This document shows positions 23,501 through 31,774 of a stretch of DNA of 64,000 nucleotides, piece by piece. Within the stretch, counting starts at the first letter, position 1; each line of letters begins with the position of its first letter. The notes beneath the pieces are model-generated. The model saw only the letters and a program-made list of their open reading frames with translations. It did no database searches and had not been told where the DNA came from. Made by a program: the position numbers and the translations under genes. The DNA comes from Ornithinimicrobium faecis (GTDB taxonomy: Bacteria; Actinomycetota; Actinomycetes; Actinomycetales; Dermatophilaceae), in NCBI RefSeq assembly GCF_023923225.1, contig NZ_CP099489.1, positions 4,464,001 through 4,528,000 of the forward strand, read 5' to 3'.

Positions 23501-24982
23501 TCACATCTCGCCGGGGATCCACATCCGGAAGGTGCTCCCCAGGCCCGGGGTGGAGTCGAGGGTCACGGTGCCGCGGTGCCCCTGGGCGATGGCGACGACG
23601 ATCGGCAGGCCCAACCCCGAGCCGTCCACGGAGCGGTGGTGCTCGCTGCGCCCGAAACGCTCGAAGATCCGCTCCGCCTCCTCCGGTTCGATGCCGGCGC
23701 CGTTGTCGCGCACCGTGAGCACGAGATAGCGACGCGCCGGTGTCTGCACCTGCTCGAGCACCTTGTCGGTGGGCTGCGCCCAGTCCACCCGGAGCTCGAT
23801 CCGGCTGCCTGCCTCAGAGAACTTCGCGGCATTGGCCGCCAGCTGGATGACAGCCTGCTGCAGGCGTTGCCGGTCCGCCAGGATGGTGCCGGTGGCGTTG
23901 ACCGAGGTGTCCCATTCCCGGTCGGCGAGCATGTGCGCGCGGTCCTGCAGGTCATGGCCCAGTGCCTGGACATCGACAGGGGCGAACTCGACGAAGTCCG
24001 GCCGCTGCGACTTGGCCAGCAGGAGCAGGTCGTCAACCAGCCGTTTCATGCGATCCAGCTCATCCAGGACGAGATCGCGCGTCTGGTCGACATCCTCGGC
24101 GTCGCCGACCTCCATCAGCTCCAGGTTGCCCCGGATGATGGTCAGCGGGGTCCGCAGCTCGTGGGCTGCGTCGTCCAGGAACTGCCGCTGGTCGGCCACG
24201 CCGGCCTCCAACCGATCGAGCATCTGGTTGAAGGTGTGGGCCAGTTGCGCGACGTCGTTGTCAGCGGCCCGGATCTCCACGCGCTGAGTGAGGTCCTCGG
24301 TGTCGATGGTCGCGGTGGCCTTGCTCAGGTCGGTCAACGGGCGCAGCAACCGACCGGTCACGACATAGCCGGTGGCGCCGGTAACCAACACCGTGCCGAG
24401 CGCGACCAGGGCGTAGGTGCCGACCTGGGCCCAGATCTGTCCACGCTGTGCCCCCGCATCGATGGCGATGACGGCGATGCCCTCACGGTCATCGCCCGGG
24501 AGGGAGACAGAGGCGACCACCATGCGCAGATCGTGATCGTCCAGGGCGAAGTCTGTGATGACGGCCCGTCCCGGCTCGTGCAGGCGCTCGACCTCCTGCT
24601 TCACCGCCGGGACGTTGAGTTCAAACGGCCGCTCACTGCCGCCGGGGATGAAGGCCGTCGAGCCATCGATCAGCGTCAGCATCGACTCGTGGTCGCCGGG
24701 CACGGACACCGTCAGGTAGGCCTCGAAGAGTGCGTAGAGGTCCTGGTAGGGCACATTCTCCGCGCTGTCCGGGGGCCCGCCAGTGGCGATGCCGCGGATC
24801 TCACTGACCTCCTGCTCCAGCTCGCTCTCGATGCGGTCGTTGAGCTGGTTGAACTGCACGGCGAAGGTCACGACTCCGGCCACCACGAGGCCGAGGGTCA
24901 GCATCACGAGCACGAGCGAGATCACCCGGACCCGGACCGACCACGACCGGCCGATCCTGCGGGGGGTCGTGCTCTGCGGCAT
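23501..24982 (-). CDS. sensor histidine kinase
   Basis: A 493-residue membrane kinase. Two membrane helices (about 18-42 and 189-209) flank a roughly 145-residue extracellular sensor region, followed by a HAMP linker, the phospho-acceptor His274 in DDAAHELRTPL, and an ATPase with N box LAANAAKFS, DNGAGIEPEE and GSGLGLPIV. The stimulus is unknown; the sensor is acidic and may detect cations or peptides. The ATG at 24982 follows TACAGT by exactly 6 bases; an in-frame GTG at 24988 would fall between the box and this start, so the shorter start is chosen. Confidence 0.92.
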   Translation of the reverse strand: MPQSTTPRRIGRSWSVRVRVISLVLVMLTLGLVVAGVVTFAVQFNQLNDRIESELEQEVSEIRGIATGGPPDSAENVPYQDLYALFEAYLTVSVPGDHESMLTLIDGSTAFIPGGSERPFELNVPAVKQEVERLHEPGRAVITDFALDDHDLRMVVASVSLPGDDREGIAVIAIDAGAQRGQIWAQVGTYALVALGTVLVTGATGYVVTGRLLRPLTDLSKATATIDTEDLTQRVEIRAADNDVAQLAHTFNQMLDRLEAGVADQRQFLDDAAHELRTPLTIIRGNLELMEVGDAEDVDQTRDLVLDELDRMKRLVDDLLLLAKSQRPDFVEFAPVDVQALGHDLQDRAHMLADREWDTSVNATGTILADRQRLQQAVIQLAANAAKFSEAGSRIELRVDWAQPTDKVLEQVQTPARRYLVLTVRDNGAGIEPEEAERIFERFGRSEHHRSVDGSGLGLPIVVAIAQGHRGTVTLDSTPGLGSTFRMWIPGEM

Positions 24983-24988
24983 GGCCAC

Positions 24989-24994
24989 ACTGTA
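24989..24994 (-). promoter_or_regulatory. -10 box of the kinase gene (TACAGT)
   Basis: TACAGT with a 6-base spacer to the ATG at 24982; decides between two possible starts. Confidence 0.55.
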
Positions 24995-25050
24995 GGCGAC
25001 CCGCCCGTTTCGTCCTGGCCTGCTGCGTCGCCGACGGCCCCGCGCGGAGG

Positions 25051-26061
25051 TCAGTGGGTGAACAGGGCGCTGTAGGCGTTGAGCGCTGGCTGGCCCCCGA
25101 GGTGGGCATAGAGCACGTTGGAGCTCTTGCTGATCTCGCCCTGGGTCACCAGGTCGATGAGGCCGGCCATCGACTTGCCCTCATAGACCGGGTCGAGGAT
25201 GACGCCCTCCTGGGATCCGGTGAGCCGGATCGCGTCGAGCGTGGACTGCACCGGGATGCCGTAGTAGTCACCGGCCCACCCCTCCAGGACGGTGATCTCC
25301 TCGTCCGCCAGCTCGCGACCCAGACCGATCAGCTCGGCGGTGTTGCGGGCGATCCGGGCAACCTGGGCTCGCGTCTCCTCGATCTTGGCCGAGGCGTCGA
25401 TGCCGATGACCCGGCGCGGGCGGTCCTGGCCGGCGAACCCGGCAATCATTCCGGCGTGGGTCGAGCCGGTCACCGAGCACACGATGATGGTGTCAAAGAA
25501 GACGCCGAGCTCCTGCTCCTGCTGGGCCACCTCGTGTGCCCAGTTGGCGAAGCCCAGCCCGCCGAGCCGGTGATCGGAGGCCCCGGCCGGGATGCCGTAG
25601 GGTCTGCCGCCACGCTCGCGCACATCGTCCATGGCCTGGGTCCAGCTGTCCTTGAAACCGATGCCGAAGCCCGACGGGTCGAGACGCACCTCGGCACCCA
25701 TGATGCGCGAGAGCATGATGTTGCCGACGCGGTCGTTGACACTGTCCGGCCAGTCGACCCACTTCTCTTGCACGAGAACGGCTTTCAGCCCGAGGTGGGC
25801 CGCCAGTGCGGCGACCTGACGGGTGTGGTTGGACTGGTAACCGCCGATCGAGACGAGTGTGTCGGCGCCCTGCGCCCGGACGTCGGGCACGATGTACTCC
25901 AGCTTGCGGGTCTTGTTGCCACCGAAGGCCAGACCACTGTTGACATCCTCGCGCTTGGCCCAGATGCGAGCCCCGCCAAGGTGCTCGCTGAGCCGGTCGA
26001 GCGGGTGGATGGGGCTGGGTCCGAACAGGAGCGGGTAGCGCTCAAAGTCATGCAGGGCCAT
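25051..26061 (-). CDS. acdS: 1-aminocyclopropane-1-carboxylate deaminase
   Basis: A 336-residue PLP enzyme that breaks ACC, the ethylene precursor of plants, into 2-oxobutanoate and ammonia. The PLP lysine is Lys50 ([10 protein letters not shown]). Residues that separate true ACC deaminases from D-cysteine desulfhydrases are present: Glu294 (DPVYEGKSM) and Leu321 (LYAHLGG), with Tyr267 and Tyr293. One active-site neighbour that is Gln in Pseudomonas enzymes is His79 here (QSNHTRQ). GGAG lies 6 bases before the ATG at 26061. The start overlaps the end of the GntR gene by 14 bp, so the two form an operon. Confidence 0.92.
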   Translation of the reverse strand: MALHDFERYPLLFGPSPIHPLDRLSEHLGGARIWAKREDVNSGLAFGGNKTRKLEYIVPDVRAQGADTLVSIGGYQSNHTRQVAALAAHLGLKAVLVQEKWVDWPDSVNDRVGNIMLSRIMGAEVRLDPSGFGIGFKDSWTQAMDDVRERGGRPYGIPAGASDHRLGGLGFANWAHEVAQQEQELGVFFDTIIVCSVTGSTHAGMIAGFAGQDRPRRVIGIDASAKIEETRAQVARIARNTAELIGLGRELADEEITVLEGWAGDYYGIPVQSTLDAIRLTGSQEGVILDPVYEGKSMAGLIDLVTQGEISKSSNVLYAHLGGQPALNAYSALFTH

Positions 26062-26773
26062 CGGAGTCTCCATCGTGTCGTGGGTCAGGTTTGTTGCCCT
26101 CCGTATGCCGAGGCTCGGCCAGGGAGGCGAGCAGCGGCTCGAGGGTGCACCAGGTGTCGAAGGACACGGCTGCCGCGGCCTCCGCGTCGCCGGCCGCGCA
26201 CAGCTCGACCATCTGGCTGTGCAGGGCGACGGAGGCCCGACCGGCGAGCGAGCCGAAGCGCAGCCGCTCCACCCGTCGGAGCGTGGGCGTGAACTGCTCC
26301 AGGACCGCAATCACCGCACGGTTGGCGGCGGCGCGGACCGGGACGGCGTGAAAGGCGTCGTCAGCGGCGAGGGCGTCGTCCACGTTGCCCGCTCGCAGTG
26401 CCTGGGCGAACTCCTCGTTGGCGGTGCGCATCTGCTCCAGGTCTCCCTCGGTGAGCTGACCCACCGCCTCGCGCACCGCCAGTTGATGCATCGCGGCAAC
26501 GACCGCCTGCGCGTCGCGGACCGCAGAGGCGTCCAAGCCTGCGACCTCGGTGGAACGTCCCGGCCGAGTCACCACCAGACCCGCCTGCGCCAGCCGCAGC
26601 AGCGCCTCCCGCACCGGGGTCCGGCTCACCCCCAGCCAGGTCGCGAGCTCGAGGTCGCGCAGCTTCTCGCCGGGCACGAAGGTGCCGTTCACAATCGCAT
26701 CGCGCAACTGGCTGTAGACGTCATCCCGCAGCAGGTTGCGGGCGACCGACGCAGAGGTAGTAGGGATCGGCAT
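26048..26773 (-). CDS. GntR-family (FCD) regulator of acdS
   Basis: A 241-residue regulator with an N-terminal winged helix ([39 protein letters not shown]) and a C-terminal helical FCD ligand domain with the metal-site pattern Asp/His ([14 protein letters not shown] and LHSQMVELC). Its gene directly precedes and overlaps acdS, so it probably controls ACC use. The ATG at 26773 abuts a perfect 14-bp palindrome, which is a likely auto-operator. Longer upstream starts would run through that palindrome and are unlikely. Confidence 0.88.
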   Translation of the reverse strand: MPIPTTSASVARNLLRDDVYSQLRDAIVNGTFVPGEKLRDLELATWLGVSRTPVREALLRLAQAGLVVTRPGRSTEVAGLDASAVRDAQAVVAAMHQLAVREAVGQLTEGDLEQMRTANEEFAQALRAGNVDDALAADDAFHAVPVRAAANRAVIAVLEQFTPTLRRVERLRFGSLAGRASVALHSQMVELCAAGDAEAAAAVSFDTWCTLEPLLASLAEPRHTEGNKPDPRHDGDSDGPA

Positions 26774-26786
26774 GCAATATATTGCA
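26773..26786 (-). promoter_or_regulatory. palindromic operator at the GntR start codon
   Basis: TGCAATATATTGCA is a perfect 14-bp palindrome whose last base is the A of the GntR start codon. It is A+T-rich in a G+C-rich region and is well placed for autorepression of the regulator-acdS operon. Confidence 0.65.
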
Positions 26787-26865
26787 GCACGGATCACAGC
26801 CCCGGTCAAGACGTTCGAGACCCAGACAAGCATCCGGGTGGTCACAGCAGACGGCTGGCCAGGGG

Positions 26866-26961
26866 CCGTACGAGACCTTTATCAGAGTGCGGGTGGGCCG
26901 TACGAAACCTCTACGAAAATGCGGGTGGGGCGTACGAAACCTTTATCAAAATGCGGGTGGG
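26866..26961. repeat. three tandem 32-bp repeats with CGTACG cores
   Basis: Units at 26866-26897, 26898-26929 and 26930-26961 differ at a few bases. Each has the palindrome CGTACG, an A+T-rich centre and ends in GCGGGTGGG. The stop codon of the 50-residue small protein lies in the third unit. The 32-bp period equals about three DNA turns. Confidence 0.85.
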
Positions 26962-27098
26962 ACCGCGCAGACGCCGTCCTCGCAGACGACGGCGTCCGGC
27001 GAGCCGAGGGACACCAGCCCGCCGCTCAGGGGTGCCGTCTCCGCGGCCTCGTCCTGGTCGACCTCGTCGGGCGCACCCTCGGCAGACGGGGTGCTCAT
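26946..27098 (-). CDS. 50-residue cysteine-pair protein coupled to the DsbA-like gene
   Basis: A short reading frame that starts at an ATG inside the stop codon of the DsbA-like gene (ATGA) and encodes 50 residues. The N-terminal half is acidic (EGAPDEVDQDEAAE), the middle is Gly/Ser-rich, and the C-terminus has a cysteine pair, VVCEDGVCAVPP, separated by four residues. There is no signal peptide. The coupling and the cysteine pair suggest a redox partner, substrate or metal-binding helper of the thioredoxin-fold protein. The last four residues are encoded inside a tandem repeat. I do not know a named family for it. Confidence 0.65.
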   Translation of the reverse strand: MSTPSAEGAPDEVDQDEAAETAPLSGGLVSLGSPDAVVCEDGVCAVPPAF

Positions 27099-27754
27099 GC
27101 GCTGGCCCTCTCGTCCCAGGCCTGGGTGAGCGCCTGCACGAACGCGTCGCTCTCCTGGGCGCCGGAGACGCCATACTTCTGGTCGATCACAAAGAAGGGC
27201 ACGCCGCTGATGCCGTAGGCGCGGGCCTGGTTCATGTCGGCGCGGACATCGGCGAGAAACTCCTCCGACTCCAGGGCGGCCAGGACCTCGGCCCGGTCGA
27301 GACCGACCTCGGCCGCCAGGTCCGCGAGGTCCTCGGCGCGGCCGATGTGCCGCCCCTGCTCGAAATAGGCCTTCAGGAGGCGCTCCTTGAGCTGCGCCTG
27401 CAGCCCCTTGGCCTTGGCGAGGTGCAACACCTGGTGGGCCCGCAGCGTGTTGGTGTGGACGACCTTGTCGAAGTCGTAGTCGAGGCCGACCGAGCTGGCG
27501 ATCGATGTCACCTGAGCGAGCATCCCCTCGACCTGATCGACCGGCATCCCCTTGCGCTCCGAGAGGAACTCGGTGGTGCTGCCCTCGAAGTCGACCGGGG
27601 TGTCGGGGCTGAGCTCGAAGGAGTGGTACTCGACCTCGACCTCACGCCCCTCGGCGGAGAACTGGTCAACGGCACGCTCAAACTTGCGCTTGCCGATGTA
27701 ACACCACGGGCAGGCGATGTCGGACCAGATGTCAACCTTCAGCGGAGCACTCAT
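27095..27754 (-). CDS. DsbA-family oxidoreductase (FrnE-like)
   Basis: A 219-residue cytoplasmic thioredoxin-fold protein of the FrnE/2-hydroxychromene-2-carboxylate isomerase type. The active-site motif CPWC is at residues 15-18 (SDIACPWCYIGK), with the cis-proline loop GVPFF near residue 189 and a helical insert between. Homologues act in cytoplasmic disulfide exchange and stress resistance. There is no signal peptide. It is translationally coupled to the 50-residue cysteine-pair gene. Confidence 0.88.
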   Translation of the reverse strand: MSAPLKVDIWSDIACPWCYIGKRKFERAVDQFSAEGREVEVEYHSFELSPDTPVDFEGSTTEFLSERKGMPVDQVEGMLAQVTSIASSVGLDYDFDKVVHTNTLRAHQVLHLAKAKGLQAQLKERLLKAYFEQGRHIGRAEDLADLAAEVGLDRAEVLAALESEEFLADVRADMNQARAYGISGVPFFVIDQKYGVSGAQESDAFVQALTQAWDERASA

Positions 27755-27855
27755 GTCAGTTTCAACGAACGGGCTGGAGAGGTATTCCCGTGCCCGGTGT
27801 GCGCCGCCGTTGCCCCACCGGTGCGCGCCGCCGTTGCCGTGCCGGCCTGCACGGC

Positions 27856-27861
27856 TAGATT
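27856..27861 (+). promoter_or_regulatory. -10 box of the LacI gene (TAGATT)
   Basis: TAGATT, 6 bases before the GTG at 27868; leaderless start. Confidence 0.55.
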
Positions 27862-27867
27862 GGCGGG

Positions 27868-28869
27868 GTGGTGGCGGACGAGGAGGTGCCGCAGCGGACG
27901 ACGATCTATGACGTCGCCCGCGCGGCTGGTGTGAGTGCCTCCACCGTGTCCCGCGCCTTCGCCCGACCGGGGCGGGTGAGCAGCACGACGGCTGCTCGGA
28001 TCCACGAGATCGCCACCGACCTCGGCTATCGGCGCGACACCGTCTTTCGCCCGGTCTCCCCGAGCCGGACCCGGGTCATCGGCCTGGCGGTCAGTGACAT
28101 CACCAACCCGTTCTACTTCGGCATCATCCGCGGCGCCGAGCGAGCCGCCGCCACCGCCGACTTCACCCTCATGGTGGGCGACGCGCACGAGTCGGCCGAG
28201 GCCGAGCGGCGGATGCTCAACCGGCACCTGCCCCTGGTCGACGGCATGGTCATCACCTCGAGCCGGCTGTCCGACCAGGAGCTGCGCAGCCTGGCCCGCC
28301 GTGTCCCGGTCGTGGTGCTCAACCGCAAGGTCACCGGTCTGCCCTGCGTCGTGCCGGACAACGCCCGCGGCATCCGGCGTGCCGTCGAGCACCTGGGGGC
28401 GCTCGGCCACTCCCGCATCGGCTATCTCGCCGGGCCGGAGGCGTCCTGGGCCGACGGGATGCGGTGGCGTGCTGTGCGTGAGTCGACCCTGGAGCTGGGG
28501 CTGGAGGACGTGCGGATCGGGCCCATCCACCCGACGGTCGCCGGCGGGCGGGGGGCAGCGCGCCGGGTCATGGAGCAGCAGCTCTCGGCGGTGATCTGCT
28601 ACAACGACCTGCTGGCCGTCGGTGTGCTGCGCGGCATCGCAGACCTGGGGGCCCGCGTGCCGGAGGACGTGAGCGTCATCGGCTTCGACAACACCCAGGC
28701 CGCCGAGCTGGTCGGGTTGACCACGATCGCCTCGCCCTCGGTCCTGCTCGGGGAGACGGCGGTGCTCTACATGGTCGGGCTGGTCAAGGGCACGACCCAG
28801 AGTCGGGACGCCCTGTCCGTCCTGCCCGTGCGCCTGGTCACCCGCCAGTCCACCGCCCCGCGCCGCTAG
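27868..28869 (+). CDS. LacI-family regulator, likely of uxaC
   Basis: A 333-residue repressor with an N-terminal LacI helix-turn-helix (TTIYDVARAAGVSASTVSRA, about residues 11-30) and a periplasmic-binding-protein-like sugar domain (RVIGLAVSDITNPFYFGIIR and VSVIGFDNTQAAEL). It lies 123 bp upstream of uxaC on the same strand and is the best candidate for controlling hexuronate use. Its GTG start follows TAGATT by 6 bases. Confidence 0.9.
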   Translation: MVADEEVPQRTTIYDVARAAGVSASTVSRAFARPGRVSSTTAARIHEIATDLGYRRDTVFRPVSPSRTRVIGLAVSDITNPFYFGIIRGAERAAATADFTLMVGDAHESAEAERRMLNRHLPLVDGMVITSSRLSDQELRSLARRVPVVVLNRKVTGLPCVVPDNARGIRRAVEHLGALGHSRIGYLAGPEASWADGMRWRAVRESTLELGLEDVRIGPIHPTVAGGRGAARRVMEQQLSAVICYNDLLAVGVLRGIADLGARVPEDVSVIGFDNTQAAELVGLTTIASPSVLLGETAVLYMVGLVKGTTQSRDALSVLPVRLVTRQSTAPRR

Positions 28870-28916
28870 GCGCGCGGGCAACTTATGGCAATCGCACCCC
28901 CGAGGCCGCCGGGAGT

Positions 28917-28926
28917 GGATTAATCC
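28917..28926 (+). promoter_or_regulatory. palindrome GGATTAATCC upstream of uxaC
   Basis: A perfect 10-bp A+T-centred palindrome 66 bp before the uxaC start. It may be the LacI-type operator or part of the promoter; it lacks the central CG usual in LacI operators. Confidence 0.35.
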
Positions 28927-28992
28927 GAGGGAGAGTCCCCACAACAACCCCGCCCACGTCTGGACCGGCGGCACGCAGATAGGTCACCACCC

Positions 28993-30396
28993 ATGTCGTT
29001 GGAGCTGCACCCCGACCGGCTGTTCCCCGCGGACCCCACGGTCCGGGACATCGCGCGCGAACTGTATGACTCGGTCTCCACCCTGCCGATCATCTCCCCG
29101 CACGGCCACGTCCCGCCGCAGTGGATCGCCGACGACGTCGCGTTCGAGGACCCGACCTCGCTGCTGATCACGCCCGACCACTACATCACCCGGCTGCTGC
29201 ACGCCAGCGGTGTCGACCTGGCCGACCTGGGGGTGAGGACACACCTCGATGCCGACGCTGCCCGCCGGGCGTTCCGGCTGCTCTGTGAGCACTGGCCGGT
29301 CTTCCGTGGCACCCCGATGCGCTATTGGTTCGAGTCCCAGCTGGTGGAGGTCTTCGGGGCCTACCTCGAGCCCAGTGCCACCTCGGCCGACGCGCTCTAT
29401 GACCGGATCAGCAGCTGGATCGAGGCACCCACCTCACGGCCGCGGGCCCTGATGCAGCAGTTTGGCATCGAGTTCCTGGCCACGACCGACGACCCGTGCG
29501 ACGACCTGGCCCACCACGCCAGGATCGCCGGTGACGAGAGTTTCACCCCGCGGGTGGTGCCGACCTTCCGCCCGGACGTCTATCTGGAGCCGGCCCGGAG
29601 CACCTGGGTCCCGGCGGTCGACCGGCTCGCCGAGGTCAGCGGGATCGACACCGGCGACTATGCCGGCTGGGTCGCCGCGATGGAGGACCGTCGCGCCTAT
29701 TTCCGCGAGCACGGCGCGGTCTCCACCGACCACTCACACCGCGACCTGGGCACCCAGCGGCTGCCGGCGGCCGAGGCCGAGACGCTGTATGCCGAGGCGC
29801 GGGCCGGGCGGATCAGCGTCACCGATGGTGACCGGTTGCGCCGGCACATGGTGGACGAGATGGCCCGGATGGCCACCGAGGACGGCCTGACGATGACCCT
29901 GCACCCAGCGGTGCACCGCAACCACCACGGCCCGACGCTGGAGCGGTTCGGTGCCGATGTCGGTGCCGACATCCCGATCGGCGTCGAGGTCACGCAGGCC
30001 CTGGCGCCACTGCTGGGGCGCTATGGCACCCACCCGAACCTCACGCTGGTGGTCTTCACGATCGACGAGACCGTCTACAGCCGCGAGCTCGCACCGCTGG
30101 CTGGGTTCTATCCGGCGCTGCGGATCGGTGTGCCGTGGTGGTTCATCGACGCCCCCGACGCGATCCGGCGGTTCCGCGCGGCGGTGTCCGAGACCGCTGG
30201 CTTCACCCGCACCTCGGGCTTCATCGACGACACCCGGGCCTTCCTGTCCATCCCCGCCCGCCACGACATGTCACGGCGGCTGGACTGTGCCCACCTGGCC
30301 GAGCTGGTCGCCCAGCACCGCCTGGGCCTCGACGAGGCCGCCGAGACCGCGCGCTACCTGGTGGTTGACCAGCCGCGCCAGGTCTTCGGGATCTGA
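28993..30396 (+). CDS. uxaC: glucuronate isomerase UxaC
   Basis: A 467-residue uronate isomerase that converts D-glucuronate to D-fructuronate and D-galacturonate to D-tagaturonate, the first step of hexuronate breakdown. It has the amidohydrolase-like barrel with the metal site in IISPHGHVPPQW (HxH form), the substrate segment MRYWFESQLVEVFG, and LGVPWWFIDAPDAI in the C-terminal part (read as IGVPWWFIDAPDAI here). Length is normal. No uxaB, uxuA or kinase lies in the window. AGG lies 8-10 bases before the ATG. Confidence 0.94.
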   Translation: MSLELHPDRLFPADPTVRDIARELYDSVSTLPIISPHGHVPPQWIADDVAFEDPTSLLITPDHYITRLLHASGVDLADLGVRTHLDADAARRAFRLLCEHWPVFRGTPMRYWFESQLVEVFGAYLEPSATSADALYDRISSWIEAPTSRPRALMQQFGIEFLATTDDPCDDLAHHARIAGDESFTPRVVPTFRPDVYLEPARSTWVPAVDRLAEVSGIDTGDYAGWVAAMEDRRAYFREHGAVSTDHSHRDLGTQRLPAAEAETLYAEARAGRISVTDGDRLRRHMVDEMARMATEDGLTMTLHPAVHRNHHGPTLERFGADVGADIPIGVEVTQALAPLLGRYGTHPNLTLVVFTIDETVYSRELAPLAGFYPALRIGVPWWFIDAPDAIRRFRAAVSETAGFTRTSGFIDDTRAFLSIPARHDMSRRLDCAHLAELVAQHRLGLDEAAETARYLVVDQPRQVFGI

Positions 30397-30428
30397 GCTC
30401 CCGAGCCGGGCGACGGCATACGGCTCAG
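30393..30428. terminator. possible hairpin between convergent genes
   Basis: Nested arms CTGAG/CTCAG and GAGCCG/CGGCTC between uxaC and the convergent glycosyltransferase gene. A copy of CGGCATAC is in the loop side. Confidence 0.35.
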
Positions 30429-31327
30429 TCGTTGCGGTTGCTCGGCTGGGGCTCCTCCGGGAGGGTGACCAGACCCGCCTCGGTCAGCTCGGTCAGCCAC
30501 GGTGCCTGTGGCCACCGTCCCCACCGCTCCCGGAACAGCTGGGCATCGGTGGTGGCCGAGGCCAGGTGCGCCTCGTCCGGCTCGTCGGTGTCCTGGTGCT
30601 GCCGGTATGCCGTGGCGCCGGGCACCAGACGCACGGAACCACCGGCGTCGGTCACCGCGGCAGCCAGGTCGGTGTCGTGTCCGAGGCCGCCGACGTAGTC
30701 CGGGCAGAGCCCGCCCACCGACTCCAGGTCAGCTGTGCTGATCGCCAGGACTGGGCTGCTGAACTGGTCGGGGTCAACCACCGCGTCCCCGAGCTCGGGT
30801 CGCAGGGGCAGCACGGGGTGACGCTCGGCCGCCCGGACCCACTCCTCCAGGCGGGTGAACTCATAACCCTCCGGCGGGGCGGGCCGCAGCCGCTGCACCA
30901 TCGGCGCCCACAGGGTTGGTCCGGCGGGGGTCGGCCCGCTGGGAGTCGACCCGCTGGGAGTCGGCCCCTCCTGGTCCGCGGTGGCCAGGTGGTCGTGGAG
31001 CTGCTCGAGGAACCGGGGCCCGGGGATGCAGGTCACGTCGATCAGGACGAGCAGCTCGGCGCCGGCCTCCACGGCCCGCTCCACCCCGAGCTGCAGACCG
31101 CGTGCCGTCGGCAGTTGCTGCCGCACGGTCGGCAACCCAGCGATCAGCGTCGTCCAGCGGTCGCTGGTGATCGGCAACTGGCCCTGACTGACCGTGCGGT
31201 CCGCGAGCGCGACCACCACGTGGAACTCCGGCACCTCAGCGCCCAGGGAGAACCCGCTGACCTGGTCGAGGACCTCGTCGTGCTGACGACGGACCGTGGT
31301 GATCAGGGCGGTCCGCAGTCGCGTCAA
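30425..31327 (-). CDS. GT2-like glycosyltransferase
   Basis: A 300-residue GT-A-fold protein. The nucleotide-sugar region is ELLVLIDVTCIPGPRFLEQL (about residues 90-109), where DVT stands in place of the usual DxD. The acceptor region has GGLGHDTDLAAAVTDAGG. A Pro/Thr/Ser/Gly repeat (PSGSTPSGPTPAGPT) of about 20 residues interrupts the middle and looks like a recently expanded linker. There is no signal peptide or membrane helix. The start is probably the TTG that overlaps the WhiB stop (TTGA), indicating coupling. Sugar and acceptor unknown. Confidence 0.72.
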   Translation of the reverse strand: MTRLRTALITTVRRQHDEVLDQVSGFSLGAEVPEFHVVVALADRTVSQGQLPITSDRWTTLIAGLPTVRQQLPTARGLQLGVERAVEAGAELLVLIDVTCIPGPRFLEQLHDHLATADQEGPTPSGSTPSGPTPAGPTLWAPMVQRLRPAPPEGYEFTRLEEWVRAAERHPVLPLRPELGDAVVDPDQFSSPVLAISTADLESVGGLCPDYVGGLGHDTDLAAAVTDAGGSVRLVPGATAYRQHQDTDEPDEAHLASATTDAQLFRERWGRWPQAPWLTELTEAGLVTLPEEPQPSNRND

Positions 31328-31611
31328 GAGATCCTCCGCTCATCGACAGACAGGATCTCCACGCGCTCTTCCTCGGTGAGTCCGCCCCAGACGCCGTAGG
31401 GCTCGGGGACGCTGAGGGCGTGCTCGCGGCACTGCTCGATGACCGGGCAGGCCGCGCACAGCTTCTTGGCGCGGGCCTCGCGGGCTCGTTTGACTGATCC
31501 GCGCTCACCGTCGGGGTGGAAGAAGAGCTCTGGGCTGCGCGTGCGGCACAGCCCTTCGTGCTGCCAGTCCCACTCGGTGCCCACGGGGTGGATCGGGGAG
31601 GGTTCGTGCAT
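31324..31611 (-). CDS. WhiB-family iron-sulfur regulator
   Basis: A 95-residue WhiB-like protein. The four cluster ligands are Cys22, Cys52, Cys55 and Cys61 (CxxC at 52-55), followed by the family turn GVWGG (73-77) and a basic/acidic C-terminus with LTEEERVEIL. WhiB proteins bind sigma factor region 4 and respond to redox or nitric oxide. AGGGG precedes the ATG at 31611. An inverted repeat about 100 bp upstream may be an operator. Its stop codon overlaps the start of the glycosyltransferase gene. Confidence 0.9.
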   Translation of the reverse strand: MHEPSPIHPVGTEWDWQHEGLCRTRSPELFFHPDGERGSVKRAREARAKKLCAACPVIEQCREHALSVPEPYGVWGGLTEEERVEILSVDERRIS

Positions 31612-31707
31612 GCTTGCCCCTACTGTCTGTCTGGGGCGACCGGTCGGGAAGGTCGCGCGGTGATCCACAACCCGGTCGGCTGTTCTGAGGCCCCACTGCT
31701 CGAGGCG

Positions 31708-31727
31708 GTTTCAGTATCGCCTGAAAC
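31708..31727 (-). promoter_or_regulatory. inverted repeat upstream of whiB-like gene
   Basis: GTTTCAG at 31708-31714 and CTGAAAC at 31721-31727 form perfect 7-bp arms with a 6-bp spacer, about 100 bp upstream of the WhiB start. Confidence 0.5.
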
Positions 31728-31774
31728 ACCCGGCAGAGCAATATTCGCCCCACGTCTCGGGCGGGGGTCTGCCG

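Noticed and set aside
26866..26961. CRISPR array
   Set aside because: The whole 32-bp unit is repeated with no unique spacers.
26075..27934. 619-codon plus-strand frame across GntR and DsbA-like genes
   Set aside because: It crosses three real minus-strand genes and the repeat array and has no recognisable domain.
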